A stretch of 64,000 nt of DNA from Engraulis encrasicolus (GCF_034702125.1 NC_085867.1:42400483-42464482); one strand, 5' to 3'. Numbered from the stretch's first letter, positions 27,101 to 38,192 are shown. Numbers and translations are program-made. The notes: generated by a model from the sequence alone, not told the origin.

Positions 27101-28721
27101 ATCATTTTTATCGCAGTAAGAGATTTGGACACTGTTCTGCACAAGTCACTTCACAACTCTATCACCTTTAATTTTATTGCACTCAGGTTGCATTTGATTT
27201 AATGAAGATGAAGTGGCAGTGAATCATATTACTCACCAGAATTAACAATTAGTAAATCAAAGTCTACCAGTGACATTACAATAATCTTGACACTTTTTTC
27301 CAAAGTGACTTACAGTTATTTTACAAGGTATTGGTTACAGTCCTTGGAGCACTTGTGGGCTTAAGTGCCTGGCTCAAGGGCTCTTAAGCCACGGATGGAG
27401 GTGTAGGGGGAGGTAAGGGTGGGATTCGAACCTGCAACCCTCTGAATATAAAACCACCTCCCTAATCACTAGGCCACAGATTTATGGATTACTTATGACT
27501 GTGCGTCACCAGCATCTGGCCATTGGCTGTGCTTAGGGACTCTATGCCTTTTGAATACAGCTTTAACTTCACTATTTGTCTCTGGCCATTGGCTGTGCTT
27601 AGGGACTCTATGCCTTTTGAATACAGCTTTAAAGGGACACTGTGCAGGAAATGGTCAAAAAGGGTACTGCAACTATGCTGCTCATTGAAACTGGGTTGTC
27701 TATTGCCAAATTTGATCTTTACATGAAAGTTTACTAAGTAATAAACAAATATTTTCTAGTATGGTCCATGCAATTCTGTGAAACAGCTGATTACTCAATC
27801 ATTCTCATGCAGACATGATCAAGTCGTCTACACAAGGTGTAGAATTGGCCACTCTAGACTCACTCATGCTTTTTTGCTAACTGGAAGTGAACCTCCCCTC
27901 TGTGATTTTTGTGGACATCTCTTATCAATTAAGCATATTCTGACTTGCCCTGCTATCAGAAGGAAAAGACAACAGTTTTTTAAAGAAGACACTATTTTTG
28001 GAATTTTTAATAAGGTCCCACCTTTAAAGGTTTTGAACTTTTTAAAATGTATTGATATGACCAAACTTATTTAATCTATTTATTCAATTATTTATATCAT
28101 TGTAGATTTTTAATATGAGGCAAATTCTATTACCTGTACTGGCCATGAAATAGCCACAGTTGCATATTTGGCCATAAATGCAAACAAACAAACAATCTAG
28201 TATGGTCCAAGTACAGTAATTTTTGCAGCTAAAAATGGCTATTTTTGGAAATTCAAAATGGCAGACCATGGAGAAGATCCCCCTTTTCATGTATGAAAAG
28301 TGCAATTTTTCCAGTCATAATGAATACTTAGAATTTGATGCTGGTGGTACGTATTCATGAAAAAGTTAACATTAGTGAATGGGCAACATGAATTCTGGAA
28401 ATAAACAAATAAAAATCTCACACAGTGTCCCTTTAACTTCACTATTTGTCTCTGGCCATTGGCTGTGCTTAGGGACTCTATGCCTTTTAAATACAGCTTT
28501 AACTTCACTTTTTGTCTTTTTTTATCTGTTTGTCTGTTTTTTTAATCCGGCAGCCTTCAGATTCGGGCTCGGAGGAGGGCATGATCTCGGTGGCCATCTC
28601 ATCTCATCACTTCTTCGGCGAGGACAAGCTGACGCCCCAACTGGATCTCATGCTGCAGCGCTTCCCTCTCTGGGCCTTCCCCTCTTCATGGGTCAGCACC
28701 TACAACCTCTACCGATACTGA
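11189..28721 (+). CDS. ermp1: Endoplasmic reticulum metallopeptidase 1 (M28, felix-ina)
   Basis: Complete; 15 exons: 11189-11460, 15125-15429, 16349-16476, 17206-17311, 17555-17701, 18069-18161, 18712-18924, 19548-19768, 21399-21573, 22135-22325, 24139-24291, 25314-25516, 25960-26075, 26403-26566, 28554-28721. They total 2655 nt, 884 residues (human 904), with every junction GT-AG and in phase. A first membrane segment (~48-70) precedes an M28 zinc-peptidase domain. Expected ligands are present: His184 (NCHFDS), Asp196 (ASDDA), Glu230/231 (GAEEN), Glu257 (NLEAAG) and His333 (YHTKYDT). Exons 7-11 encode a multi-span membrane region, followed by a C-terminal luminal-type domain ending YNLYRY. 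The family is an ER-membrane metallopeptidase. The ATG at 11189 has purine at -3 and G at +4; an in-frame ATG at 11030 would add 53 residues unlike the family. Exons are GC-rich against AT-rich, transposon-filled introns. Confidence 0.96.
12698..12780. repeat. (CA)n microsatellite in ermp1 intron 1
   Basis: About 80 bp of CA repeats with some CG interruptions. Confidence 0.95.
13611..13986. mobile_element. hAT MITE (TAGGGCTGCACGATTA termini) in ermp1 intron 1
   Basis: Ends TAGGGCTGCACGATTA and TTAATTGTGCAGCCCTA. The flanks TTTCACCC (13603-13610) and TTTCACAC (13987-13994) form an 8-bp duplication with one mismatch. The interior repeats CACGATTA. Confidence 0.85.
14272..14437 (-). mobile_element. 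tRNA-derived SINE copy (family 1) in ermp1 intron 1
   Basis: The minus strand shows CGGGTTCAATTCCGGCCCC, GGTCCTTTGCCGATCCTTCC and GGCCTTTATTATGATAGTGC-type sequence shared with the 7137 copy. Confidence 0.65.
14877..15109. mobile_element. hAT MITE ending 15 bp before ermp1 exon 2
   Basis: It begins TAGGGGTGTAAAT and ends ATTTACATCCCTA. A perfect 8-bp duplication CTTGTCTG lies on each side (14869-14876, 15110-15117). The interior repeats CGATTCGATT-like phrases. The exon 2 acceptor AG is at 15123-15124. Confidence 0.92.
15434..15499. repeat. (GT)n microsatellite at the exon 2 donor of ermp1
   Basis: About 32 GT units begin four bases after the donor GT at 15430-15431. Confidence 0.95.
15510..15900. 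repeat. Palindromic/tandem repeat block in ermp1 intron 2
   Basis: It contains a perfect 35-bp inverted repeat (15644-15678 and 15682-15716) with a 3-nt loop. A direct duplication of ACATACTCCTTTAATAGC and the following ~60 bp runs to ~15900. TTAAAGGGGTATGCC at 15515 resembles a TTAA-type MITE end. Confidence 0.7.
16098..16184. repeat. Imperfect hairpin in ermp1 intron 2
   Basis: CTCACAACG(G/T)TT(T/C)GGTCATTCAGAC is present and again inverted (~16098-16122 and ~16160-16184), around CTTCTTCAGGAA. Confidence 0.7.
19769..21398. other. ermp1: ermp1 intron 8, no recognised feature
   Basis: 1.6 kb without a coding exon or a repeat I can name. Ordinary intron sequence apart from ATG-poor, AT-rich stretches. 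Confidence 0.4.
22895..23417. mobile_element. Long-TIR foldback MITE with telomere-like core, ermp1 intron 10
   Basis: Arms of ~120 bp (left ~22895-23015, right ~23306-23417) share GCCCGCCTTTCGTAAAGTC and its complement. The ~290-bp core contains irregular CCCTAA/CCTTAA/CCTAAA repeats at about 23128-23230. Confidence 0.8.
24061..24122. repeat. (CT)n tract just upstream of ermp1 exon 11
   Basis: About 60 bp of CT repeats end 16 bp before the exon 11 acceptor AG (24137-24138), so they form its polypyrimidine tract. Confidence 0.9.
24598..24899 (-). mobile_element. TTAA-type MITE (family T), copy 1, reverse, ermp1 intron 11
   Basis: About 300 bp bounded by TTACCCATTTA and ATGGGTTAA. In reverse it matches copies at 50498-50804 and 54724-55030, sharing GCTTCAGAGGCTGAGATAT. 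Confidence 0.75.
25105..25225. repeat. Small foldback with GACGTTTAGACCTC motif, ermp1 intron 11
   Basis: GAAAAATCCGCACA (25111) recurs inverted as TGTGCGGATTTTTC (~25196). Between them lies ACGTTTAGACCTCAGGCGGTCTTCGTCAG, written here in two parts: ACGTTTAGACCTC and GGTCTTCGTCAGG. Confidence 0.65.
27310..27480 (-). mobile_element. tRNA-derived SINE fragment (family 2), ermp1 intron 14
   Basis: The complement reads GCAGGTTCGAATCCCACC, a box-B-like phrase, and shares the ATGGAGGTGTAGGG(GG)AGG body with 7505-7650. Confidence 0.5.
27633..28432. mobile_element. TTAA-flanked MITE (family A) with nested LINE, ermp1 intron 14
   Basis: Termini AGGGACACTGTG and CACAGTGTCCCT sit between TTAA copies (27629-27632, 28433-28436). 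The host DNA is a ~70-bp direct repeat (TGGCCATTGGCTGTGCTTAG three times, ~27517, ~27583, ~28453). A second, empty copy of the MITE is at ~61536-61900. Confidence 0.9.
27769..28196 (+). mobile_element. 5'-truncated LINE 3' end (RNase H/zinc-knuckle tail) nested in the MITE
   Basis: 428 bp flanked by a perfect 13-bp duplication CTAGTATGGTCCA (27756-27768, 28197-28209). Frame 27778-28074 encodes [32 protein letters not shown], the C-terminal pattern of RNase H-bearing non-LTR retrotransposons. It ends in an (AAAC)n-type tail. Confidence 0.88.
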
Positions 28722-29466
28722 GGAGACGTGACCACACCAGACCATACCAGACCACACCACACCACACCACATGATACCACACCACACCACACCACACCAC
28801 ACCAGACCACATGATACCACACCACACCACACCACACCACACCAGACCACATGATACCACACCACACCACACCGCCCATACATACAACCTCTACCGATAC
28901 TGAGCTCAGCCCAGCCTACACCACACCACACCAGACCACATAATGCCACACCACACCACACCAGACCACACCAGACCACATTATACCACACCACACCAGA
29001 CCAGACTACTCCACACCACACCACATGATACCACACCACACCACACCAGACCACATGATATCATACCACACCACACCAGACCACACCAGACCAGACCACA
29101 CCTCCCATACATGCATACAGACTCCTATATGCACCTACAACCTCTACCAATACTAAGGAACCCACATCACACCACACCACACCACATCACATCACACCAC
29201 ATCAGCCCATACATGCATACAGACTCCAATATGATCATAAACGCCACCATGACAATACATGCATGCACATTCATACAAATATACAAGCATACATATACAG
29301 TACATGCATACAGACTCCAGCAAGTTCATAAACGCCACCCACAGACATGCATACACATTCTTACATGTCTACAAACATACCCATACATGCATACAGACTC
29401 CAATATGTGCATCAACACCACCCACAGACAGACATACAGTACATGCGTACATGCAAACATACACCT
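28722..29466. repeat. (ACCAC)n minisatellite and ~90-bp tandem units after the ermp1 stop
   Basis: ACCAC/ACCAG arrays with ATGATACC phrases run to ~29205. Four units built around CATACATGCATACAGACTCC (~29107, 29209, 29301, 29383) follow. Two further copies of the ermp1 stop region lie at 28883-28904 and 29136-29157. Confidence 0.85.
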
Positions 29467-29471
29467 ACATA

Positions 29472-30215
29472 CAGGGGTTGTTGGACAATGAAACTGAGAC
29501 ACCCGTCATTTTAGTGTGGGAGGTTTCATGGCTAAATTGGACAAGCCTGATGGCCAATCTTCATTAAGGGTAAATTATAGCTCGGCATCAACTGGCGCGA
29601 ATTGTCGTTTGGGTCTGGTCACAAAAACGTTTTTTTTTCCTGTGAATCGCACGAGGTCTCGTGTCACGAGCCACATTTAGAACAGGGCGAGAGTTTCCTT
29701 CACCAAACTGCAAGCACTACGGTCATTAAGCAGTGTTGCTTTCTGGCACATTGCACTAGCAAGAGCAGAGTGTGAAGGTTCAATTAGCAGGGTAAAAGCA
29801 CACTTTTGCTCAAAATATTGCAATGCACACAACATTATGGGTGACATGTCAGAGTTCAAAAGAGGACAAGTTGTTGGTGCACGTCTTACTGGCATGTCTT
29901 TGTCATGTATCATGAGCCACGGTATCCATGGTAATGTCAGCGTACCACCAAGAAGGACAAACCACATCCAACAGGATTAACTGTGGACGCAAGAGGAAGC
30001 TGTCTGAAAGGGATGTGCGGGTGCTAACTCGGACTGTATCCGAAATGCATGAAACCACAGCTGCCCAAATCAGGGCAGAATTACGGTAAATGTGCACCTC
30101 AACTCTCCCGTTTCCACCAGAACAGTCCGTCGGACTCGGGAGCTTCACAGGGTCAATATATATTGTCAACTAATCTGTCTAAAACCTAGGTGTTTCAGTT
30201 TCTTTGTCCAACACG
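29472..30215 (+). mobile_element. Decayed Tc1/mariner element
   Basis: The left end CAGGGGTTGTTGGACAATG after TA (29470-29471) and the right end AGTTTCTTTGTCCAAC match the copy at 36161-36562. The plus strand near 29847 begins MSEFKRGQ and GARLTGMS, the N-terminal DNA-binding part of a Tc1-type transposase. It is broken by stops and truncated. Confidence 0.85.
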
Positions 30216-33200
30216 GTACATCCATACAGCTTACACCAACACACACCTGAGTGTGGAAAAAAAATTACATGCCATCCCCACACATAAATCGCGCACAAAA
30301 CACACCCAGTCTGCTGCTGCACAAAACATCCACTGGATGAATCCATCTTTAAAAAAAAGAAAAAGAAAAAAAATGCACAAAAGATAGAAGAAGAAAATTA
30401 CTAACTTGTACTGTGTACATATCCTTACACCCCCTCCAGACAAACTTACTATACTAGTGCAACCATCACTGTGTCAACAGGCTAAGATATGACCGAGCAG
30501 CTTATAAAGCTAAGCCAGTTTTTATTTATTTGAAGACCAATCAAACATGCTCTGTCCATGATCCAGGATGGTCTCTCCCTCTCTCTCTCTCTTTTCAACC
30601 CTTTCTTTTGAATCTGCCTTTCGTGTGAATGGCTCTGTGTTTCTGAGTTTGATTTGATTTGATGAGGGTGTGAACATATGGATTTCAGTTATGAAGAAAG
30701 AATATAGGGAGGGGTCAAGGTTGCTCTTGCATCCCCCTCTTCTCTTCTCTTCTCTTCTCTTCTCTTCTCTTCTCTTCTCTTCTCTTCTCTTGTTGGCTGG
30801 GCTTAAGAGCTCTGGTGGCTCAAACAGGATCCAAGTGCTTTGAACTCCTACCTGCGTACACTTTCTTCTGATGGTTTTCATTGCTAGACAACAGCGATGT
30901 GTGTGCACCATCTGGAAGTATCTAACCATGGGACTGTACAAGAATGTTTTAAAACAGTTGAGCACTTTCTAATCAGAAGTTATCATAATGAATAATATCT
31001 ATGTTGATCTGTTGACAGTTTTATTTCAAGATTGTTTTGGTTGGTGGTTTTATTTTAATTTTATTTTCTTATATTTTCTTTTCTTTTTCTTTTATTTTAA
31101 CATGACCTGACTTTAAAGTTTGAGTGATTTTAGCAGCCGTCTATTGTCTCTAATTGAAGGGTTTTATACAGTAATCGTCTTCTTGTATATTGACTACATC
31201 AAGAGTCTGATCTAGCGTCTGATATCTGGCTTTGCAGGTACATTATTGGGTCCTCAGTTTGAGAAAGTCGCTGTGATTAGCAAAATGACAGCTGGCATCG
31301 AATGATACTTCCTTTTTATATCAGAAATCTGGGATTCTCGTGATCAGTCACTTTTGAAGAATGTGCTGCTTGTCATTGTTGCTGATATTTTGACCATGTC
31401 TCGCTTTCTTGATGCTTGGTCATGGATATTTGTTTTATTTGTGATTTTTATTTTATTTTTTTACAGGTTTTTTGGCAAGAACTCAGAGTGATTTAAGATT
31501 TTTTTTAAAATAGCACACGCTGTCATTGTTTAAAAACAACAACTTCAATATATCAGTGCTCTCATGCTACAACTGTTTACCTTTTGCAGCAATTCTCCTA
31601 ATGTGCCGCCTGCACAAGGACACTCAAGATCATTGTTTTTTGTTTGTTTTTTTGTTTTTACTTTTTCTTTGCACATTTTTTTTTATTAACATAAGTGGTG
31701 CTCTTTTTTTGGGAAAAGCTTTCAAATGTGCTCTCTGTTAAAAGGGTGGAATCCTGTTTTGTCAGGTGTGCATATTTCAAAACTATGCAAAAATGACCTC
31801 TCCGCTTGTGCATGTGGGTGGCGGCAAAGACGCGGCGCCACGACAGCAAGCAATATGTGACTAAATATCCATGTGTCCTCTCAAGTTACTGCAGTGTGGT
31901 CACCGCACTGGGAACCACAACTGTCTCATGCTACTCAACTAGTTATGTGTGGATTTGTGCTGATGGGAACAGCAGGAATTCAGTACTTACTCCAAGGGCA
32001 GTTTGTCCCACAGGTGATATGGATAGGTGGTGAATCATTTGTACTGAAATGATGCTCTCGCTTTGATGACTGCAGGTCACAAGAAAAAAACATGTTTCAG
32101 CATATTACAAATGGGAAACTTTTATTGATTCTCCCAAAAATATAAAAATATTTCACAATAGAAATGAATGCATCCAAAAATCAGATAATTTCTCTTAAGT
32201 CTGATTATATATACGTAAGATATACAAATGACTATGTTTATACGTGGTCATGAGGTAACATAATCAGATGTGTGATTGAAATTGTATTGCTGATCAGTTT
32301 TGAAATTATTTATTGCTCTTGATTTTTATTTTAACTTAATCCAATGATGTGTGCAACAAGAATAAGCCCTAAATTATCACTCAATATACTGTTCTTTGGA
32401 GGGGGGGGACACAAAATACCATCACGCTTTTGTTTCTAAAAACATTATTTGTGAAGGTCATAATCATTTTGAGGACTTCAATGGAATTCTATCTATCTGG
32501 TTCTAGAATCCTTCCCACCTTATGTCACGTCTATCCTTTACACCGTGGTGTACATCCTGGATTAAGTCAATAAACAAGCCTTGCACGCGATTCTGTCATC
32601 AGACTTCACTAAATAGCTGATGTACTTGATTACTTGAGTTGAAATCAGCTGATGTAGATTGGTTGGATGAAGTTTGCGGCAGTGGCTTTTTTTTTTCAGC
32701 TTTCTGCATCCAAAATGAACACCTCTTTGCTTCTCCACCTTGGTGACCATAAACTTAGCCTAACTTAAGCCATACGGCTACGTTTTGCCACACTACACTC
32801 GAGGGCGTTCTGGTTTCCTCAACGGAGGCGAAACATACCAGCTGGCCAGAGTCAGGTTCCCATAACCCTAGGTGTGTATGAAAATCCCAAACAGATTGAA
32901 GTTCCTAGGGGTTGATCACATTTCAGCATCACTTGTCTCACGTCACATACATATTGTCCATCTTGTGTTATTCTGCAAAAAAAAAAACGTTGAGCAAATA
33001 TGGACTTCAATCCTCAACCCTTTCTCTGCACTTTTTCCATTAAGAGTACAAAACTTAACCCAGAACCACATGCCTTACTTAACCACTTAGTCATGTGTAA
33101 TGAAGGTGTAGGCTACATAGTATGTATGTGATGAATTGCTTAATCAATTGACAAAGAAAAAAGAAGTTTATTTAATCTGTTTCATGTTTTTTTTGTCATT

Positions 33201-35299
33201 AGCACTGGTCTGTGAATTGAACTGTCCCCTCCATGTCATGATCGTCATGACTATTGTCACACCACTCTGTAATTTGTATAGCAAACTGACTGCTCTGGTT
33301 TTTTCGTTTGTGCCTAACACCACTTTAATCCTCCTTAAGTATCACTCACCTCACCTCCGGACAGTTTATCCTTGTTGCATTAAATGATACGAATCATTAA
33401 GTGATTGCTCAGTTTTTGAAGTAAGCATCTCCAGCCTTATCTGGTTTTTCAATGTTAATTGTTATCTTGTTTTTAATGCTGGACTTTTTCTGTGGTTTTT
33501 CAAGGTTGTATTTATTGATTTGAAAATGAACCTTATGCCACATGTCTTTTTGTTTTTGTTGTTCTTAATTCACACGTATCTACAGTCTTTGTCATACCCT
33601 GAAAACAGCATATTAACTGGGAAATGGAAACAAATTTGTTGATTCATTATGATTGATTCAAATTAATTGAACATGTCACAATTACATGGTTTTGAAAATA
33701 GATTAAAATGCAAGGGAAATGAAGATATCACTAAATGTCCATTCATTCATTTACGTCTTAATCCACTGACGCATTGCGGAGTGGAACTACATTCCTGTTT
33801 TGTTAATATGTTGAAGTGCACTAATGTCTAACTTTTCTGTTCTTTGTCATCTTACTGTACTCCTTCATAAAACACTGAATAAAACTGTTTTCTATGACAT
33901 GATTTAATAATCTGCTTTATTTTGTCATTTCCCCCTCCCCTACCCAAGTAGTACTATTGGGTTTCCTTGTTCATCTGTCACAATTTATTTCAGCAACTTG
34001 GCCCACAAACTAATGGATAGGAGTGGACCACATTATCAGGAAATAAAATGACCTTAGATGAGCTCATTACATTTCTGGTCAAGGTCAAGGTCATGAAAGG
34101 GTGAAACCTGGCTGACGTGGGATTTGCTTACCTGGCACCACATACAGTATATTCAGGGCTGCTGACAGACTTGGCCAGGCCCAGAATAAAATCCTCTGAA
34201 AATCACCTCTCATTACATTCTGTCAAAGTCGCAAACTTCAGCTCAACATTGGGGGGGTCAAAATTGTATAATGTTGTAGGCCTAATTACTAAATTCGTGT
34301 GTTCACACATAGCCTAGCGAGCTAAACCCCTACAGGGCATCTAGATTCCTATGCTAGTGTTCACAGGCATAGGAGACAACAATCAACATTTCATTACATT
34401 ATTTCATTATTATTATTGGAGTCAGTGTCTTTGCCCTCTACCATCTCTCCACCGTCTTTTGGAGGTCAGTAAGGTCTGTGCTTTTTGAATCATAATGGGA
34501 TACCAAAACGGCATCAATAGCGCTTGAAAGGCTTTGTATTGTTATTCTGTCAACATGAATTAGAGGTTAACAATATTCTCCCAACCGGTTTCGAACCTGC
34601 TTCTCCAGGGATGACTCACTTTGACATCATGGTCCGAATGGATATTTGGTAACTTGTAGACCCCGGTTTGAAGCCCCAGTTGCCATTACAAGTTGGAGTG
34701 AAATTAAAAATTGGGGATAACTACAGTTCTTGCAAACAATTTACACCAGTGAGACTGCAAGTGGGCCTGCTGTATTTCCACAGAGCTCCATGCTCCTCTA
34801 GTTGGGAGTAAAAAGTACACATTTTAGAATGGGATTAAGGAGGTCACTCCATCCAGTTTCGAACCGGGGAATCTAGGGAGACAATTCATGCAAGTTGGTG
34901 TCATAATCAAAGTGGATGTTTTTACTTGGTATCCTGAAGATGTATGTTCGAAGCCCGGGTGGGGCAACTTCTTCAGCTTAGCCGTTTCAAGTCAGACATT
35001 TGATGGATTGACAAATAAAGGGGGTCAACTCAACCCATCAATGTCTTTCTACAATATGTGCCCAGTAGCCTAGTAAACTAGTGCCACCTGCTGGCGGTCT
35101 TTTTTCTTTTTTTTTTTTAACCTGCGACTGCCAATCTCACATTTAGTCTGGTTTTGGTTTATCAGACGATATGCCCAGTTTACTACTGTACAGTGACTAC
35201 TACATTACAAGTCAGAAAATTGTGAAATTATAACAAAATGTCAAATACGCTGCTGGAACTGAGCACTACCTCTTCTGACGGCCAAGACCACTGTAAAGC
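30216..35299. other. Large non-coding stretch
   Basis: No exon was recognised. It includes a (TTCTC)n tract at 30737-30791, AT-rich sequence that may be a long ermp1 3' UTR or intergenic DNA (an AATAAA is at 33878-33883), and two tRNA-like repeat scraps near 34570 and 34850-34960 (GTTTCGAACC phrases). Nothing else is claimed. Confidence 0.4.
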
Positions 35300-35530
35300 C
35301 CTCATGTACTTAAGAAAGAACAGTTAGACTCAAGCTTGCTGGTGACCTTTTACCGTTCTACCATAGAGAGCCTGCTGACCTACGCAGTGTCAGTGTGGCA
35401 CTCAAGTTGCACTGAGGCTGACAGGAAGAGACTGCAGAGGGTGATCAAAACAGCACAAAAAATCATAGGCTGCCCACTGCCTCCCATACCCACCATCTAC
35501 AACTCACGCTAGAGCCAGGAGTATCATTAA
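35300..35530 (+). mobile_element. LINE reverse-transcriptase C-terminal fragment, left half
   Basis: The translation gives TFYRSTIESLLTYAVSVWHS and TAQKIIGCPLPPIP, typical of the C-terminal region of fish non-LTR retrotransposons (L2/Rex-like), with a frameshift and stop near 35512. It is continued by 38193-38450. Confidence 0.75.
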
Positions 35531-36160
35531 TAGACAGGTCATCAGCTGGGAAAATTAGGCCTTTCGTCCTACCGCACTTTTCTTTGTGGATTACTGACCA
35601 GAAGCCCTATTGGAAGAAATTAAATCATGGGGCCACGTCAATTTTTGCTCAGAATTCAATATGGCCGCCATTTTCCAAAATGACTTGTTTTCATGCATTA
35701 TTACATTGTACTATACGGTGATATTCATGAACGATGAACTACTTTCAGCACTATTCTGTCCTATTTCCTTACATACATGTTTACAAAGGTTGACTAAACC
35801 AAAAGAAATGAAAATAAAGTTGGCCACCTTGCAATATCCAAAGGAAAGTGCTGAAAATAATGATTAAAATACACATACAGAGTCTATGGCTGCGAAAATT
35901 AGGCCTATTGTTCTGTCAGGGTTTTCACAGTGGATTACAGACCAGAAGGCCTATTGAAAAAGATGAAAACGTGGGGCCATCTATGTGCTCCAAAATTCAA
36001 ATTGTTCTCTGTTTTTCAGAATGGCAGACTTTCACACATTTTTTCTCAATACTGTAAGGCCATAGTACAAATAAAGATGACCTATTTTTCAGTTAAATTG
36101 TCCTATCTCCTTACAGACGTGAGTATAAAGGTTGTCTAGAAAAAGGCATGAATATATATA

Positions 36161-36562
36161 CAGGGGGTGGACAAAATAACTGAGACACCTGTCATTTTAG
36201 TGTCATTTAGTTCCTCTTGCGTCCACAGTTAATCCTGTTGGATGTGGTTCATCCTTCTTGGTGATATGCAGACATTACCTTGGATACTGTGGCTCTTGAT
36301 ACAAAAGAAAGACTTGCTGTCTTGGTCAAAGATGCAACAGCAACACGTCCTCTTTTGAACTCTGACATGTCACCCATAATGTTGTGTGCATTGCAAAATT
36401 TTGAGCAAAACTGCGCTCTTACCCTGCTAATTGAATCTTCACACTTCACTTTACTGGAGCAATGTTCCATTAATGACGATTGGCCAACAGGCTGGTCCAC
36501 TTGAGCCATTAAACTTACAACACTAAAATGAAAGGTGTCTCAGTTATTTTGTCCACCCCCTG
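36161..36562 (-). mobile_element. Internally deleted Tc1/mariner element nested in the left arm
   Basis: Termini CAGGGGGTGGACAAAATAAC and their complement (TIRs ~40 bp) stand between TA dinucleotides (36159-36160, 36563-36564). The minus strand encodes a transposase N-terminus (MSEFKRGR, SRATVSKVMSAY) and nothing of the catalytic domain. Confidence 0.92.
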
Positions 36563-36656
36563 TATCTTGCCACTTTGAAATATCCAAAGGAATGTTGTCA
36601 AATGATTGAACTTTACAAACACAGTGGACTGCTGAAAAAAGGCATATTGTCTTGCC

Positions 36657-36660
<4 letters not shown>

Positions 36661-36724
<64 letters not shown>

Positions 36725-36731
36725 CGCGCGC

Positions 36732-36774
<43 letters not shown>

Positions 36775-36850
36775 TGCGCGCTTGTGTGTGAGTGTGTGCA
36801 CGCTTGTGTGTGTGTGCGTGCGTTTGTATGTGTGTGTACGTGTGCCTGAG
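36661..36850. repeat. (GT)n microsatellite
   Basis: Near-pure GT repeat with CGCGCGC interruptions in the centre of the palindromic element. Confidence 0.95.
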
Positions 36851-36933
36851 TGCGCTTTTCTCAAGTGTGAGTGGCCAGTGTGCTTCTTTACATACACTGA
36901 CATAGACACAGTAGACAGGGTCTGTGTGTGTTG

Positions 36934-37400
36934 AGGGGGGGGCTAAGGTGGGGGGGTAGGGAGGACCGAATGATGTGGAGGAGCGGGGGGATGAATGAGG
37001 GGATGAGGTAGGGGGGCAGAGTGGGGTTGGGGGGGGAATGAGTCTGGGTTGAATTTAGGAGGTGGGGGGCAGAATAGTGTGTGGGGGGATGTGGGTGGTT
37101 CGGGGGCAGAATAATGTGTGTGTGAGGGGGGGGGTAAGTGAGTGGGGGGGGGGGGGGGTTGACCTGCCAAACTTTTCACATTGGGTGGGGGGTGGGCGAG
37201 TATTATGTGGGGGGTGGAGGAAGAATGAGTCAGGGGGGTTGAGCGTGGGCAGAATAGTGTTTGGTGAGTGAGGGGTGGAGGGGCAGAGTAGCATGGGAAG
37301 GATGAGTGAGGGAGTTGGGGGGCAGAATAGTGTGTGGGGGGGGTAAGTGAGGGGGTGGAGAAGGCAGAATAGTGTGTGGGGGAAAGACACTGTAGAGCAG
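36934..37400. repeat. G-rich, strand-asymmetric tract
   Basis: About 470 bp of G runs of 4-12 spaced by TGTGTG, AATGA and AGAATAGTG. Minus-strand frames here are proline-rich low-complexity artefacts. Confidence 0.9.
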
Positions 37401-38192
37401 GGGAAAGACGAGCGGGGGATACGCGCGTGCACACACGCACGCACACTCACCCTTGCTTTATGCAAAAACTTTTGGTCAGAAATCTAATGTGAAAAGTTTG
37501 GCAGATCAATAGCCTTTTTTCAGCAGTCAACTGTGTATGTGTAATTCAATCATTTTCTGACAACAATCCTTGGGATATTGTCTATGGAAATTTACATCTT
37601 TCTGTTGCCAACCTTTGTACTCACGTCTGTAGATAGGAGATTTCACTGAAAATAGGTTATCTTTATTGATAATTATGGTCTTATAGTATTGAGAAAAATG
37701 TATGAAAGTCTGCCATTCTGAAAAACAGAGAACATTTTGAATTTTGGAGCACATTTGAGATGGCAACCAGCTGGTGAATCTTTTTCAATAGGCCTTCTGG
37801 TCTGTAATCCACTGTGAAAACCCTGACAGGACAATAGGCCTAATTTTCGCAGCCATAGACTCTCTATGTACATTTCAATCATTATTTTCAGCAAGGTGGC
37901 CAACTTAATTTTCATTTGTTTTAGATTAGTCAACCTTTGTAAACATGTATGTAAGGAAATAGGACAGAATAGTGCTGAAAGTAGCTCATCGTTCATGAAT
38001 ATCACCTTATAGTACAATGTAATAATGCATGAAAACAAGTCATTTTGGAAAATGGCGGCCATATTGAATTCTGAGCAAAAATTGACGTGGCCCCATGTTT
38101 AAATTTCTTCCAATAGGGCTTCTGGTCAGTAATCCACAGAGAAAAGTGCGGTAGGACGAAAGGCCTAATTTTCCCAGCTGATGACCTGTCTA

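Larger units (their letters stand above)
35531..38192. mobile_element. 2.66-kb palindromic element with ~700-bp arms, inserted in the LINE
   Basis: Perfect terminal TAGACAGGTCATC / GATGACCTGTCTA and flanking TAA (35528-35530, 38193-38195); a TA duplication is also possible. Left arm 35531-36160 plus 36563-36662; right arm 37495-38192. Each arm is built of related ~300-bp units that start AAAATTAGGCC and hold GTGGATTAC(A/T)GACCAGAAG. The centre (36663-37494) is a (GT)n tract and a G-rich tract. No transposase was seen. Confidence 0.85.

Noticed and set aside
28943..29567. His/Thr-rich plus-strand frames up to 182 codons
   Set aside because: They arise from ACCAC/ACATACA tandem repeats.
36943..37465. 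Proline-rich minus-strand frames of 130-170 codons
   Set aside because: Low-complexity translation of a G-rich tract inside a mobile element.
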